The position numbers were made by a program, and so were the translations under genes. Under the pieces are notes generated by a model, which had not been told where the DNA came from, did not search any database, and was given only the letters and a program-made list of their open reading frames with translations. Below, one piece after another: positions 26,249-36,148 of a DNA stretch of 64,000 nt (position 1 is its first letter; each line of letters begins with the position of its first letter). Source of the DNA: Rossellomorea aquimaris (GTDB lineage: Bacteria > Bacillota > Bacilli > Bacillales > Bacillaceae_B). The DNA lies in the NCBI RefSeq assembly GCF_000935355.1, contig NZ_JXZC01000002.1:310001-374000 (forward strand), written 5' to 3'.

Positions 26249-26262
26249 GAGGTCCGTCCCTC
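26249..26262. repeat. Copy of dispersed 14-mer GAGGTCCGTCCCTC
   Basis: An exact copy in the 80-bp gap between cccB and yvjA. Confidence 0.85.
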
Positions 26263-26283
26263 TATTACATAATTATACCAAGG

Positions 26284-27156
26284 TTAAACGCGTTTGAAAC
26301 CTTCTCCCAACACTTCAGAAGCGTCCATTGTGACGACGAAGGCAGAGGGGTCAATGGTTTTGACCAGTTGTTTCAGTTTTGTGAATTCTGTTTGATCGAC
26401 CACGCACATAAGGATCGGGCGCTCATCGTCCGTATAACCACCGTATGCAGATAGTTTTGTCACACCACGATCGATTTTATTCAGGATTCCTTCACGGACT
26501 TCTTCCTGTCTGTTTGTAATGATAAGAGCCATTTTTGAACGGCTGATGCCGACTTGGACTAAATCAATCGTTTTACTGGTCACGTATAAGCCGATAAGGG
26601 CATATAAACCACGCTCGATGTCAAACACGATGGCTGCCGACAGAACGATCATTCCATCAATAAGCGCCACACACGTGCCAAGGGACAACCCTGTGAATTT
26701 GTTTACGATCTGGGCTGCAAGGTCCGTCCCTCCTGTAGATGCCTTACCTCGAAAGACAATTCCCAACCCCAATCCTACACCGATCCCGCCGAATAATGCG
26801 CCTAATAAAGGGTCCTCTGTCCATGGCTCCCAACTTTCTGTTAAAAACACCACTAATGGTAAGAAGACCGTACCGATGGCTGTTTTCACGCCAAATTGAA
26901 GGCCCAGGAAGATTAACCCTGCAATGAACAACGGAATATTAAATGCCCACTGAACAAAGGCTGGCTTCCAATCGAACAGACCTTTAAGGATGGTCGATAT
27001 CCCGCTCACCCCTCCTGAAGCCACCTCATTCGGCAATAAGAATACATTAAACGCAATAGCCACAATCGTTGACCCAAACACAACAAACAAATACTCTAAC
27101 AACTTCTCTTTCCGTGGATTAAATGCCTGCTCACGACGTCTCTCCTTCAAACCCAT
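26284..27156 (-). CDS. yvjA: YitT family membrane protein (YvjA orthologue by position)
   Basis: A 290-residue protein with five to six transmembrane helices (FGSTIVAIAFNVFLLP, AFNIPLFIAGLIFLGLQFG and others) and a C-terminal DUF2179 cytoplasmic domain (about 205-285, SRSKMALIITNRQEEV...VTMDASEVLGEGF). The motif GKASTGGTDLAAQIVN is typical. The family's molecular function is unknown. Its position between cccB and prfB is that of yvjA in B. subtilis. Confidence 0.88.
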   Translation of the reverse strand: MGLKERRREQAFNPRKEKLLEYLFVVFGSTIVAIAFNVFLLPNEVASGGVSGISTILKGLFDWKPAFVQWAFNIPLFIAGLIFLGLQFGVKTAIGTVFLPLVVFLTESWEPWTEDPLLGALFGGIGVGLGLGIVFRGKASTGGTDLAAQIVNKFTGLSLGTCVALIDGMIVLSAAIVFDIERGLYALIGLYVTSKTIDLVQVGISRSKMALIITNRQEEVREGILNKIDRGVTKLSAYGGYTDDERPILMCVVDQTEFTKLKQLVKTIDPSAFVVTMDASEVLGEGFKRV

Positions 27157-27214
27157 CCAGTACGACTCCTTTAACCTATGTATTTATAGTATGAGTACAA
27201 CCTCTTCCTTTATG

Positions 27215-27640
27215 CAGAGGGACGAACCTCTTATCACGGATCCTGCCTCGTCTTTTGAGATTAGGGTTGTTCACCAATAGTCTTTTCTAATGACCGCAGA
27301 GGTAATGAATTGAGATGATAAATAGACATATCAACCCTTCAAACACGCTCTGTATCAACCTTTGAGAGTATAGCATGGGTACTTGGAGGTGTAAATGACA
27401 CTTCAATACCGTGGTAAAGCACTAATGGATTGGGGTGCAGCGGTGAGGGACGGACCTTGGATAATGGGGGGCGGATAACAGAATATCGGACTTTCACTAA
27501 GAAAAATTTAGATTCGACCTTCTGCAAAGGGGATAATGGCAGTCGTTGGTATGTACTTATTCATCTATGTAGAGTATATTCCAAGCCCTCATTTATACAT
27601 ATAATGGAAGAACTTCATCACTCTTTGAGGTCCGTCCCTA
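27215..27640. repeat. Gene-free stretch with three copies of the dispersed 14-mer
   Basis: The 543-bp gap between yvjA and prfB (27157-27699) carries GAGGGACGAACCTC at 27215 (one mismatch), GAGGGACGGACCTT at 27445 and GAGGTCCGTCCCTA at 27627, the last in opposite orientation. The prfB terminator is at 27654. I see no gene with a ribosome binding site here. Confidence 0.8.
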
Positions 27641-27653
27641 AATAAATTTAGAA

Positions 27654-27692
27654 AAAAGCTGAACCCTCCATTGGATAGGTGGGTTCAGCTTG
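27654..27692 (-). terminator. Terminator after prfB
   Basis: AAGCTGAACCC / GGGTTCAGCTT stem on the minus strand followed by six T. Confidence 0.88.
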
Positions 27693-27699
27693 AGAATGA

Positions 27700-28801
27700 T
27701 TATTGAATTTTGGAACGCAGGTAGGCATTGATGAATGGGTCGATGTCGCCGTCCATGACGCCTTGTACGTTACCGGATTCAGTGTTGGTTCTGTGGTCTT
27801 TGACCATTGAATATGGGTGGAATACGTATGAGCGGATCTGACTTCCCCATCCGATTTCCTTTTGTTCTCCACGAATTTCCGCAAGCTCTTGCTCTTGTTC
27901 TTCGATTCGCTTCTGATAAAGCTTGGCTTTAAGCATTTTCATGGCTGACTCACGGTTCTTGATCTGAGAACGCTCAGATTGGCAGGTTACCACGACATTC
28001 GTCGGTAAGTGAGTGATACGGACAGCCGAGTCCGTCGTATTGATGTGCTGTCCACCGGCCCCACTTGCACGATACGTGTCGATTTTCAGGTCTTCCGTAC
28101 GGATTTCGATTTCGATTTCTTCATTAAACTCAGGCATGACTTCACAAGATACGAAAGAAGTGTGGCGACGGCCTGAAGAATCGAATGGAGAAATACGCAC
28201 AAGACGGTGTACGCCCTTTTCAGCTTTTAAATATCCATACGCATTGTGACCTTTAATCGCAAGGGTGACACTTTTGATCCCGGCTTCATCACCTGGAAGA
28301 TAATCAAGTGTTTCAACTTTGAAGCCACGTTTTTCTCCCCAACGTGTGTACATGCGAAGAAGCATGGAGCCCCAATCCTGAGACTCGGTTCCACCTGCAC
28401 CTGGGTGCAGCTCAAGGATCGCATTATTCTTATCATGTTCTTCACTTAGAAGAAGCTGAAGCTCGTAGTCATTTAGTCGTTTGACTAAATCACCCAGCTC
28501 CTCTTCAAGGTCCTTTTGAAGTTCTTCGTCCGGCTCTTCTTTGATCAGTTCAAGGGTCAGCTCAAGGTTTTCATGGGATTCAAGCAATGATTTGTACTCA
28601 TTTACGAGATCCTTCAAACCGTTTCCTTCATTGATTAATCCTTGTGCTTTCTGCTGATCATCCCAGAAATCGGGTTGAACCATGATTTCGTCAAGTTCTT
28701 GGATTCTCGCCTCTTTGTTTTCTAAGTCAAAGAGACCCCCTGAAGTCCGCTAATGTCTTAGCTGATTTTTCTAACTCTGCTCTGATTTCTGATAGTTCCA
28801 T
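27700..28801 (-). CDS. prfB: Peptide chain release factor 2 with programmed +1 frameshift
   Basis: RF2, which reads UAA and UGA and releases the peptide. The gene starts at ATG 28801 (after GAGGTGAC) and encodes 24 codons ending DFRGSL before an in-frame TGA at 28729-28727. The frame then moves +1 and continues for over 320 residues. The shift site has the classic parts: AGGGGG at 28741-28736, then TCTCTTTGAC. Domain motifs are [10 protein letters not shown] (stop-codon recognition) and [13 protein letters not shown] (peptidyl-tRNA hydrolysis). Low RF2 favours the shift, so the gene autoregulates. It is followed on the same strand by a terminator. Confidence 0.97.
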
Positions 28802-28879
28802 GTGTGGTCACCTCTATAGTTATTTGGGTTGTTCATTTATTTTGTATAGTTGATACGTGGAATGGAGTGGCATGTTTCT

Positions 28880-29150
28880 ATTAGAGAGTGCTGGTTGATT
28901 TCCGCTCCAGGTGTTCGCTTTCCGCGGGGCGTGAGTTGAGCCTCCTCGGGCTTTGCCCTGCGGGGTCTCAACATTCCAGCTCCGGCGGCTAGCCCCTCGA
29001 GATCATAAGCTAAATGGTCCAAGAAGGCAAAGAACGCCTTCCCGGCCCATTCAGCTTATGCTTGTCGGGGCTGTGCGAGCCGCCTCCGCTTTTCGTACTT
29101 TCCCGCTATTCCCGCAGGAGTCGAGCACCTTCCGCTCCAATCAAGTTTAA
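28880..29150. repeat. Composite GC-rich intergenic element between secA and prfB
   Basis: The 496-bp gap 28802-29297 holds an outer element with CTTTCCGCGGGG, GAGCCTCCTCGG, CTGCGGGGTCTCA, TTCCCGCAGGAGTC and CTCCAATCAAG. These blocks recur in reverse orientation at 61960-62085. An inner imperfect hairpin of about 100 nt (28983-29085) sits between the blocks: GGCGGCT...AGCCGCC, AGCCCC...GGGGCT and CATAAGCT...AGCTTATG. The 61.9-kb copy lacks it. GC content is much higher than in the flanks. No gene is visible. Confidence 0.8.
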
Positions 29151-29250
29151 AGTCATGCTTTCACATAACTTATTAATAAAACTCTAGTAGAAGAAAACAT
29201 CCAATCATTAGTAAAATCTTTCCCAGGCATCCATTAAAAACGGAAAAGTA

Positions 29251-29287
29251 CCTGGCACTTATTTTATCAAAATAAGCACCAGGTAGC
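29251..29287. terminator. Palindrome serving as secA terminator
   Basis: TACCTGGCACTTATTTT and AAAATAAGCACCAGGTA form a long stem just after secA. On the minus strand it is followed by a modest T tract. Its TACCTGG/CCAGGTA ends match the REP-like palindromes near the transposase at 35.5 kb, so it may be a repeat used as a terminator. Confidence 0.65.
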
Positions 29288-29297
29288 ATCTTTTTAT

Positions 29298-31808
29298 TTA
29301 TCCAGTTATGCCGTGGCAGTGTTTGTACTTTTTGCCGCTTCCGCATGGGCATGGGTCGTTGCGCCCTACGTCTTCTTGCTTGCGAACTGGTTGTTTCTTA
29401 GCCTTACCGCCTTCTTCTTTCGGGTTCACCGCTTGACCTTTGGCTACTTCCTGACGTTCAAGATTGTTGCGGATTTCAGCTTTCATGACGTATTTTGCCA
29501 CGTCTTCTTCGATTGCGAGCACCATGCTTTCAAACATGGCAAACCCTTCATGCTGGTATTCACGCAGTGGATCGGTTTGACCGTATGCACGCAGGTGGAT
29601 ACCCTGGCGCAATTGATCCATCGCATCGATATGGTCGATCCATTTCGTATCAACCGCACGTAGCAGGATGACTTTTTCAAACTCGCGCATTTGCTCCGGC
29701 GTGAGCTGTTCTTCTTTTTCATCGTAACGATGCTTCACGTCTTCATAGATCAGATCCATCATTTCTTCCGGTTCTTTTCCGCGAAGATCATCGACTGTCA
29801 CATCGTCTTCAGGAAGAAGATTGGCGTTCACATAATCAACGATTCCTTGAAGATTCCAGTTTTCCATGTCTTCTTCTGCTGTATGGGCTGCTACCTGACG
29901 CTCGATGGCTGATTTGATCATGCCTTCAACAATGTCACGAAGGTTTTCAGAGTCGATTACTTCATTACGCTGTTTATAGATGATTTCACGTTGTTGACGT
30001 AATACATCATCGTATTGCAGAAGCTGTTTACGAGCATCGAAGTTGTTTCCTTCCACTCGTTTCTGGGCCGATTCAACGGCACGGCTGACCATTTTACTTT
30101 GGATTGGCTGCGTATCATCCATTCCAAGGCGTTCCATCATGCTCTTCATATTGTCAGAGCCGAATCGACGCATCAGTTCATCTTCCATAGAAAGATAGAA
30201 CTGGGTCACACCGGGATCTCCCTGACGTCCGGAACGTCCACGAAGCTGATTATCGATACGGCGTGATTCATGACGCTCGGTCCCGATAACGGCAAGACCG
30301 CCACGTTCGATGACGCCTTCTCCAAGCTTGATATCCGTACCACGGCCGGCCATGTTTGTCGCGATCGTTACAGCACCAGGCTGACCCGCTTCCAAAATGA
30401 TTTCCGCTTCACGGCCATGATTTTTCGCATTCAATACATTGTGGCGTACGCCTTTTTTCGTCAATAGTTTAGAGATAAGCTCTGACGTTTCAACGGCAAC
30501 CGTACCAACCAGAACAGGCTGTCCTTTTTCATGACGCTCTTTGATATCCTCGACTACTGCAAGGAATTTCCCTTCTATAGAAGCATAGATCAGATCGGCA
30601 CGGTCATCACGGACGATCGGCTTGTTTGTCGGAATCACAATAACGTTCATATTGTAGATATTACGGAACTCTTCCTCTTCCGTTTTCGCCGTACCGGTCA
30701 TACCGGAAAGCTTTTCGTACATACGGAAGTAGTTCTGGAACGTGATCGTTGCCATCGTCATACTTTCGTTCTGGATTTCAAGGCCTTCTTTTGCCTCGAT
30801 CGATTGGTGAAGTCCGTCACTGTAACGACGACCTTTCATCAGACGTCCTGTGAAAGAGTCAACGATGACGATTTCGCCTTCCTGAACCACATAGTCCACA
30901 TCACGGTGCATGCTGACGTGAGCTTTTAATGCTTGATTGATATGATGGTTCAGGGTTACATGTGAAATATCAAAAAGGTTATCAATGTGGAAGGATCTTT
31001 CCACTTTGCTGATTCCGTCTTCCGTTAATTGAACACCTTTTGTTTTTTCATCATATGTGTAATCTTCATCTTTTTTCAGCGTACGTACGACGGCATTGGC
31101 CTGGATATAAAGCTGAGGCGTGCGCTGTGCGTTACCGGAAATGATCAGAGGTGTACGTGCTTCATCGATTAAAATCGAGTCAACCTCATCGATTACGGCA
31201 AAATGAAGCGGACGCTGCACCATTTGATCTTTGTACAGGACCATATTGTCACGAAGGTAGTCGAATCCGAATTCGTTATTCGTACCATATGTGATATCCG
31301 CTTTGTATGCTTCACGCTTTTCGTCTTTGGACATAGAGTTTAAGTTCAGACCTACAGAGAGTCCCAGGAAATTATAAAGCTTGCCCATTTCCTCAGCATC
31401 ACGGCTGGCCAGGTATTCATTGACTGTGATAACGTGAACGCCTTTTCCAGTGATGGCATTCAAGTACACAGGCATAGTCGCTGTCAGCGTTTTACCTTCA
31501 CCGGTTTTCATCTCGGAGATGTTCCCTCCATGCAGGGAGGCACCACCCATAAGCTGAACGCGGTAAGGGTACTGACCCAACACGCGGCGCGCGGCTTCCC
31601 GTACGACAGCAAAGGCTTCAACCAGCATATCCTCCAGGTCTTCACCCTTTTGGTAACGCTCCTTGAAACGCTCCGTTCTTTCACGGATTTCATCATCCGT
31701 CAAACGCTCCATATCGGGGCCTAATTCTTCTATTTGATCAGCCAGTTTTTCCAGCCTCTTTATTTCTCTTTTATTCGCATCGAATACTTTGTTTAATAGA
31801 CCAAGCAT
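29298..31808 (-). CDS. secA: Preprotein translocase ATPase SecA
   Basis: An 836-residue motor that drives unfolded preproteins through SecYEG. Walker A is [14 protein letters not shown] near residue 102, the DEAD-like box [16 protein letters not shown] follows, and the second helicase domain has [10 protein letters not shown] and [13 protein letters not shown]. The C-terminal zinc-binding tail [20 protein letters not shown] is intact. Length matches Bacillus SecA. It is followed by prfB in the conserved order, with an unusually long repeat-filled gap between. Confidence 0.98.
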   Translation of the reverse strand: MLGLLNKVFDANKREIKRLEKLADQIEELGPDMERLTDDEIRERTERFKERYQKGEDLEDMLVEAFAVVREAARRVLGQYPYRVQLMGGASLHGGNISEMKTGEGKTLTATMPVYLNAITGKGVHVITVNEYLASRDAEEMGKLYNFLGLSVGLNLNSMSKDEKREAYKADITYGTNNEFGFDYLRDNMVLYKDQMVQRPLHFAVIDEVDSILIDEARTPLIISGNAQRTPQLYIQANAVVRTLKKDEDYTYDEKTKGVQLTEDGISKVERSFHIDNLFDISHVTLNHHINQALKAHVSMHRDVDYVVQEGEIVIVDSFTGRLMKGRRYSDGLHQSIEAKEGLEIQNESMTMATITFQNYFRMYEKLSGMTGTAKTEEEEFRNIYNMNVIVIPTNKPIVRDDRADLIYASIEGKFLAVVEDIKERHEKGQPVLVGTVAVETSELISKLLTKKGVRHNVLNAKNHGREAEIILEAGQPGAVTIATNMAGRGTDIKLGEGVIERGGLAVIGTERHESRRIDNQLRGRSGRQGDPGVTQFYLSMEDELMRRFGSDNMKSMMERLGMDDTQPIQSKMVSRAVESAQKRVEGNNFDARKQLLQYDDVLRQQREIIYKQRNEVIDSENLRDIVEGMIKSAIERQVAAHTAEEDMENWNLQGIVDYVNANLLPEDDVTVDDLRGKEPEEMMDLIYEDVKHRYDEKEEQLTPEQMREFEKVILLRAVDTKWIDHIDAMDQLRQGIHLRAYGQTDPLREYQHEGFAMFESMVLAIEEDVAKYVMKAEIRNNLERQEVAKGQAVNPKEEGGKAKKQPVRKQEDVGRNDPCPCGSGKKYKHCHGITG

Positions 31809-32035
31809 GTATAAACGCTCCTTTATCTGTGTTTAAATGAGAGCCGAACGTCACTAATATAACAAATGAAAATGAAATTCAGATGAGATTGTCGAAAACT
31901 CATGTAAAAACTCACCATCATCAGCTTCCAATCACTCTACGTTAAAATTCGCTACAAAATCCAAATATCCTCCCACAAAAACACGATATATTCCCTACCA
32001 ATCTTACCACTATCCTATATGGGTTACAACTCAAG

Positions 32036-32221
32036 GAGGGACGGACCTCCCAACCTCACCCGTTTCAATGGTTGGATGCTGCACTATCAGCCCGTGTTCG
32101 TGGATGGATCAAGTGTTGCGAGTGATGAGGGACGGACCTCACCTACTTCATCAATCCATCAAGGATTGGCGACTTTAAAGCAATTCCATATATAATTGGT
32201 GAAAGGTGAGGTCCGTCCCCC
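32036..32221. repeat. Three copies of the dispersed 14-mer, two as a large inverted repeat
   Basis: Within the 463-bp gap 31809-32271 are copies at 32036, 32127 and 32208. The last two extend to perfect 16-bp inverted arms (GGGACGGACCTCACCT and AGGTGAGGTCCGTCCC) enclosing about 60 bp. The remaining gap is AT-rich and holds the secA upstream region; no gene is seen. Confidence 0.85.
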
Positions 32222-32228
32222 TAAAACA

Positions 32229-32253
32229 AAAAAGCCGCCTATGCAGGCGACTT
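32229..32253 (-). terminator. Terminator after the SEC-C protein gene
   Basis: GTCGCCTGCATAGGCGGC hairpin on the minus strand followed by six T. Confidence 0.82.
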
Positions 32254-32271
32254 TTAGGTGTTTTGTATTGG

Positions 32272-33402
32272 TCAGGCTTTGGTTGCTTTCAGTAGTTCGT
32301 AGACGGTGTCCTGGTAGCTTTCCCAGATTTGTTTGCTTCGTCTTGAGATGCTGTTGGCTGAGACATCGAAGTATTCTGCCAGTTCCTTTTGGACGTGGCG
32401 GATACTGATTTCGTCGATGTTTTTCGCCATGTCCACCAGTGCTCCGGAGTAAATTTTCGGATTACGGATCGTTGGGCGCTCTGTGTAAAAGTATTTTTCC
32501 AATACGGCTACGAGCAGCTCACTTTCTTCTTTGTCTTCCCCTTTTTCAGTCAGGAAGTTTTGAAGGGATGTGATTGCTTCAACGTATTCCGGAGTTCTCC
32601 AGATTTCTACTCCTTCGATCGCTTCTTCGGATTTCTGATCCGAATCTTTGGAAGTGTCTCTTTCATCCGTGGCTTTAGTAGATGCTGCTGCTTTACCGCC
32701 CTTCTTCTTCTCGGCACTATAAAGAACGAATCCCACATCCGCTATTTCCAAGTACTGCCCTGAAAGGTAATCATGCAGACTTCCAAACTCTCCTTGTTCA
32801 AAGCGGATCTTGACCAGTTCCATCGCTGCTTTCTCAATCGCAGGATAAATGAAGTATTGAGCGAATGGAAGATACTTGTCCCCATTCGGCAACAACAGCC
32901 CCAAGAAGAAACTATTCTCTTCCAGCTTACCGAATTTTTCCGTTACAATCAGCACATCACCAGAGAGGGCTTCTTCCACACGTAACGTATTGTCATCCAG
33001 CTTCTCGACTGAACCTGCCGTCACGCGAACGTTTTTCCACGACTCCAGTACTTCAGCGGTCTGAGGACGAGTCACCGTGCTCAACTGCTTATCAACAAAT
33101 CGTTCAATCAAACGAACACCGTCGGCATCCTTTTGAGTCGCTCCGTACCAGCTGACAAATGCCATTTCATAAATATCCGGATCCGCTTGCATCAGATCCA
33201 TCTTCGCCAAGTAATGATGATAGGATTCTTCCATCTCTGTTGACTGCGCCGTAGCAATATAATCATAAAGTTGCGCCTGAAGCACATCCAGCTCCTGACT
33301 CACCAACGTATCTATATTCACAACATTTTCTTTTTCACAGCATTTCTTATATTTTTTCCCACTGCCGCATGGGCATGGTTCATTTCTTCCGACTGTACTC
33401 AT
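32272..33402 (-). CDS. SEC-C zinc-motif protein of unknown function, next to secA
   Basis: A 376-residue protein. The ATG at 33402 follows GGAGGT and opens with a SEC-C motif ([19 protein letters not shown]) almost identical to the C-terminal tail of SecA encoded next door. The rest is mainly helical. A low-complexity acidic/lysine linker is near 235-275 (KKKGGKAAASTKATDERDTS). The C-terminal block FDVSANSISRRSKQIW resembles a helix-turn-helix. In SecA this zinc finger binds SecB or ribosomes. Here it probably mediates binding to a nascent chain, ribosome or chaperone, but that is inference. Confidence 0.8.
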   Translation of the reverse strand: MSTVGRNEPCPCGSGKKYKKCCEKENVVNIDTLVSQELDVLQAQLYDYIATAQSTEMEESYHHYLAKMDLMQADPDIYEMAFVSWYGATQKDADGVRLIERFVDKQLSTVTRPQTAEVLESWKNVRVTAGSVEKLDDNTLRVEEALSGDVLIVTEKFGKLEENSFFLGLLLPNGDKYLPFAQYFIYPAIEKAAMELVKIRFEQGEFGSLHDYLSGQYLEIADVGFVLYSAEKKKGGKAAASTKATDERDTSKDSDQKSEEAIEGVEIWRTPEYVEAITSLQNFLTEKGEDKEESELLVAVLEKYFYTERPTIRNPKIYSGALVDMAKNIDEISIRHVQKELAEYFDVSANSISRRSKQIWESYQDTVYELLKATKA

Positions 33403-33493
33403 GTTTGTATTTACCTCCAACTTCTTGAGTCCCGTACACAAATGTTCATTATATAACATTTGTGACGTTCCTTAAACTGTTTTAGAACAAGAA

Positions 33494-33526
33494 AAAAGAA
33501 CCAATCGCTTTTGGACCGGTTCTTTA
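33494..33526 (-). terminator. Terminator after the DUF1028 gene's upstream neighbour region
   Basis: AAAGAACCGGTCC / GGTTCTTT stem with a T-rich end on the minus strand, lying between the DUF1028 start side and the SEC-C gene. It ends the DUF1028 transcript. Confidence 0.75.
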
Positions 33527-33531
33527 ATGAT

Positions 33532-34368
33532 CTATCGTCCTTGTTTTTTCATATAATCCAAGACATCTAAATCGATATAATTCTCATCCTGCTCCCGCAT
33601 TTCAAAGTTCTCGGTGTGGAGATAGTCTTTCAAACTCTGATGAAGGGACTGTCTTTCTTTTGCATAGCCAAGACGGGTAAGTTCCCGCTCAACTTCATCG
33701 TGGATTTCACCTTCCAGTAATACGACTCTACCAGGATCTGATTCTTTAAAATAGAGCTGATGCAACAGATAGATTCGCTTCAGTTCCTTAATAGGAGACG
33801 CGTGATCATCCACCCTGAGATCGATGTACCGATCATTGAAGCCACCATATCCACCGCTTTCCTTCACCACTAGAAGCGCAGCAGACTGCATACCCCGGGA
33901 ATCACCTCCCGCTTCCTGACCGGCATCGAGTGCATGGAGTAATCGTTCAGCCAGCGATCCGGTCGTCGACTCAAATGTCTCCGCCATCGCCTTTACGGTA
34001 TTTTCATCAACTAAAATATTCCCTTGGGCAGCAAAGTGCTTTCCTATTTGTCCTCCAGCCCAATCATAGCAGCCTTCTCCTGTGAAAGTAGCAGGGTTGC
34101 CTCCAGCATCAATCAAACCTACTTGACGTAAAGGACGCTCCGGATCATCCTGTGTGATGATATCAAGCGCTTCCTCTGCCGTCTTTCCTTCTTCCATTAA
34201 TTGAAGTGCGTGGGGTCCGTACGAGGTATTCGCGTATGACTGAGTCGCCACGGCCCCTACACCCGCTTTCGCAAAAGGTACGACGGATCCAACACCGAGG
34301 AATTTGGATTGAACCGCAATCCCCCACTCTTTTTCTTCCGGGTCATAGCCTACAATGGAATATGTCAT
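33532..34368 (-). CDS. DUF1028 family protein (Ntn-hydrolase-like fold)
   Basis: A 278-residue soluble protein. The N-terminus MTYSIVGYDPEEKEWGIAVQSKFLGVGS and the block AGVGAVATQSYANTSYGPHALQLM define DUF1028; AALLVVKESGGYGGFNDRYIDLRVDDH is a further family block. The family shows an Ntn-hydrolase-type fold with no agreed substrate. A C-terminal extension of about 60 residues is present. It is inserted, with the SEC-C gene, between secA and hpf, where B. subtilis has neither. Confidence 0.85.
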   Translation of the reverse strand: MTYSIVGYDPEEKEWGIAVQSKFLGVGSVVPFAKAGVGAVATQSYANTSYGPHALQLMEEGKTAEEALDIITQDDPERPLRQVGLIDAGGNPATFTGEGCYDWAGGQIGKHFAAQGNILVDENTVKAMAETFESTTGSLAERLLHALDAGQEAGGDSRGMQSAALLVVKESGGYGGFNDRYIDLRVDDHASPIKELKRIYLLHQLYFKESDPGRVVLLEGEIHDEVERELTRLGYAKERQSLHQSLKDYLHTENFEMREQDENYIDLDVLDYMKKQGR

Positions 34369-34478
34369 GGTGATGTCCTCCTTAAGTTTTCTATTACCAT
34401 CTTCCTATCTTTGAGGGTGAAAACATAATGTCTACCTACAAACTTCTACAATAATTGTCAAAAATCCTTTTTATCAAA

Positions 34479-34513
34479 AAGATCCTGCAGTCATGTAGAC
34501 CGCAGGATCTCCT
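34479..34513 (-). terminator. Terminator after hpf
   Basis: AGATCCTGCGG / GCAGGATCT stem on the minus strand followed by TTTTTG. Confidence 0.85.
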
Positions 34514-34523
34514 CATCAAATAG

Positions 34524-35102
34524 TTAGTTCGTTTCAATCAAGCCATACTTCCCATCACGACGCTTGTACACAATATTCGTCGCGTTTGTCTCTGCGTCCG
34601 TGAAAATGAAGAATGTGTGACCCAGCATGTTCATCTGCAAGATCGCTTCTTCACTGTCCATCGGCTTAAGATTGAACTGCTTCGTTCTTACTACTTCCGT
34701 ATCGTCCTCTTCCTCCAATTCCACGGCAGCTGCGCCGTTAGGAGAAACATGATTCAGATCTTCCTGAGCCGCGAAGAATTCCTTCGGGCTGCCCTTTTCA
34801 CGCATTTTACGGTTCACTCTCGTTTTATGTTTGCGAATTTGACGCTCCAATTTATCTACAATCAGATCAATGGCCGCATACATATCTGCGTTGCGTTCCT
34901 CTGCACGTAGCACTAATTGCGGCATTGGAATAGTCACTTCAGTTTTCGTATTTTTATCAGGATACACTTTTAAATTAACATGTACATTTGCATCAGGAGT
35001 TTCATTAAAGTAACGGTCTAGCTTGCCAATCTTCTTCTCCACGTGTTCGCGAATCGCTGGAGTTACCTCAATGTTCTCGCCTCGAATGTTGTAGTTCAAC
35101 AT
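34524..35102 (-). CDS. hpf: Long-form ribosome hibernation promoting factor
   Basis: A 192-residue long HPF. The N-terminal domain ([32 protein letters not shown]) binds the decoding region of the 30S subunit. A linker follows, and the C-terminal dimerisation domain (about 130-190, [28 protein letters not shown]) makes 100S ribosome dimers. The ATG at 35102 follows AAAGGAGGAG. In B. subtilis yvyD is induced by SigB and SigH; a SigH-like site is seen upstream here. Confidence 0.96.
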   Translation of the reverse strand: MLNYNIRGENIEVTPAIREHVEKKIGKLDRYFNETPDANVHVNLKVYPDKNTKTEVTIPMPQLVLRAEERNADMYAAIDLIVDKLERQIRKHKTRVNRKMREKGSPKEFFAAQEDLNHVSPNGAAAVELEEEDDTEVVRTKQFNLKPMDSEEAILQMNMLGHTFFIFTDAETNATNIVYKRRDGKYGLIETN

Positions 35103-35140
35103 GTAAACTCCTCCTTTTAAAAATAAAGCTATGTTTATAT

Positions 35141-35167
35141 ATTCTCCATTCCCTTGATTATTCCTTC
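35141..35167 (-). promoter_or_regulatory. Candidate SigH promoter for hpf
   Basis: On the minus strand GAAGGAATA fits the SigH -35 pattern RNAGGAWWW. Eleven bases later GGAGAAT fits -10 RNNGAAT. The site is about 40 bp upstream of the hpf start. Confidence 0.5.
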
Positions 35168-35414
35168 TTAAACTTTCTAAATTTTTTGTCAATTTTTCGT
35201 AAAGTTTGTAATGTGGTGTCGAAAGTGTTGATGGGTGCGGGATTGGAGAATGAAAGAGTGAGGTGATGGTTGCGAGTATGTAGGGTTCACCTTTGGCTCT
35301 TTCTATTATTATTTTCTCACTTTTTGAGGAGATTAAACGGTGGGAATTTGGAGGTTTTGTGAATGGTTTGGGGCGGATTTGTGAATGAGGTTGATTGGCA
35401 TTGGTGTTTTAAAT

Positions 35415-35476
35415 TTAGTACCTGGTACAATTACTTTGGATTGTACCAGGTACAATGACTAACAAATGCACCTCGT
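35415..35476. repeat. REP-like palindromes at the 3' flank of the RAYT gene
   Basis: AGTACCTGGTACAA at 35417 and TTGTACCAGGTACAAT at 35441 are inverted relative to each other. A degenerate CACCTCGTACAA follows near 35470. Together with the cluster at 36149-36239 they bracket the transposase gene. The remaining gap from 35168 to 35414 holds no feature I can support. Confidence 0.85.
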
Positions 35477-35494
35477 ACAAAATGAAATAAACAG

Positions 35495-36058
35495 TTATAT
35501 CGGCTGGTTCCAATCCTTAATATTAAATTTTGTTTCTACATAAAATTTATATTTCTCGTTTGGATGATCACCAAGATTTGAAAGAATCTTTTGAGTATCG
35601 ACAATTGATTTATAACCTGCATTTATAAAACTCTTATAGCTGCTCCAATTATAGTCTTCTGGTTGTTTAGAGTACTTGGATTTCACCGGGTTCAAATGAA
35701 TGTAACTACTTGTATCGATAAGCTGCTTAGAATTATTAATTAGCTTGGCATAATATCGGTCCTGAAACACATGACCAATATAGTTGTATTTCCGGTTAAA
35801 ATACCTAGCATAAATGGAATGAATGTAATGGATAATCTCTGAAGGAGAGTCATCGAGTGTCCCAATTATGAGATGAACATGATTGGGCATGAGGCAATAC
35901 GAATGGAGAATGAATGGAGTTTTTTCTTTTGCTCTTTGTACTAATCCTAAATAATGATTAAAATCTTTTCTATCTCGAAAAAGATTATTCTTCCTGTTAC
36001 CTCGTGCGGTTATGTGATAAATAGCTCCAGGATACCAGACCCTATGATTTCTTGTCAT
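35495..36058 (-). CDS. REP-associated tyrosine transposase (RAYT, Y1/HUH family)
   Basis: A 187-residue Y1_Tnp/TnpA_REP protein. The N-terminus RVWYPGAIYHITARGNRKNNLF is the family start. The HUH metal site is MPNHVHLIIGT near residue 60. The catalytic tyrosine is probably in LIDTSSYIHLNPVKSK near residue 122. Such enzymes nick single-stranded palindromes and are linked to dispersal of REP sequences. The flanking GTACCTGGTAC palindromes are the likely substrates. All active-site residues are present and the frame is intact. Low GC compared with neighbours suggests transfer. Confidence 0.92.
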   Translation of the reverse strand: MTRNHRVWYPGAIYHITARGNRKNNLFRDRKDFNHYLGLVQRAKEKTPFILHSYCLMPNHVHLIIGTLDDSPSEIIHYIHSIYARYFNRKYNYIGHVFQDRYYAKLINNSKQLIDTSSYIHLNPVKSKYSKQPEDYNWSSYKSFINAGYKSIVDTQKILSNLGDHPNEKYKFYVETKFNIKDWNQPI

Positions 36059-36148
36059 TAAATCTTCCTCTCTTTAATAAAGTTACAACTTTTATTCTTA
36101 TTCGACATGATTCGAAATTTCCCTTCTCATATGTGTGTGAAAGTTGAT

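Noticed and set aside
26719-26732. A further 14-mer match (AGGTCCGTCCCTC) inside yvjA
   Set aside because: It encodes the conserved family motif GGTDL, so the match is explained by protein conservation and is not counted as a repeat copy.
29251-29287. Toxin-antitoxin or small RNA gene in the secA-prfB gap
   Set aside because: The gap is accounted for by repeats and the secA terminator palindrome; no paired small frames with ribosome binding sites are present.
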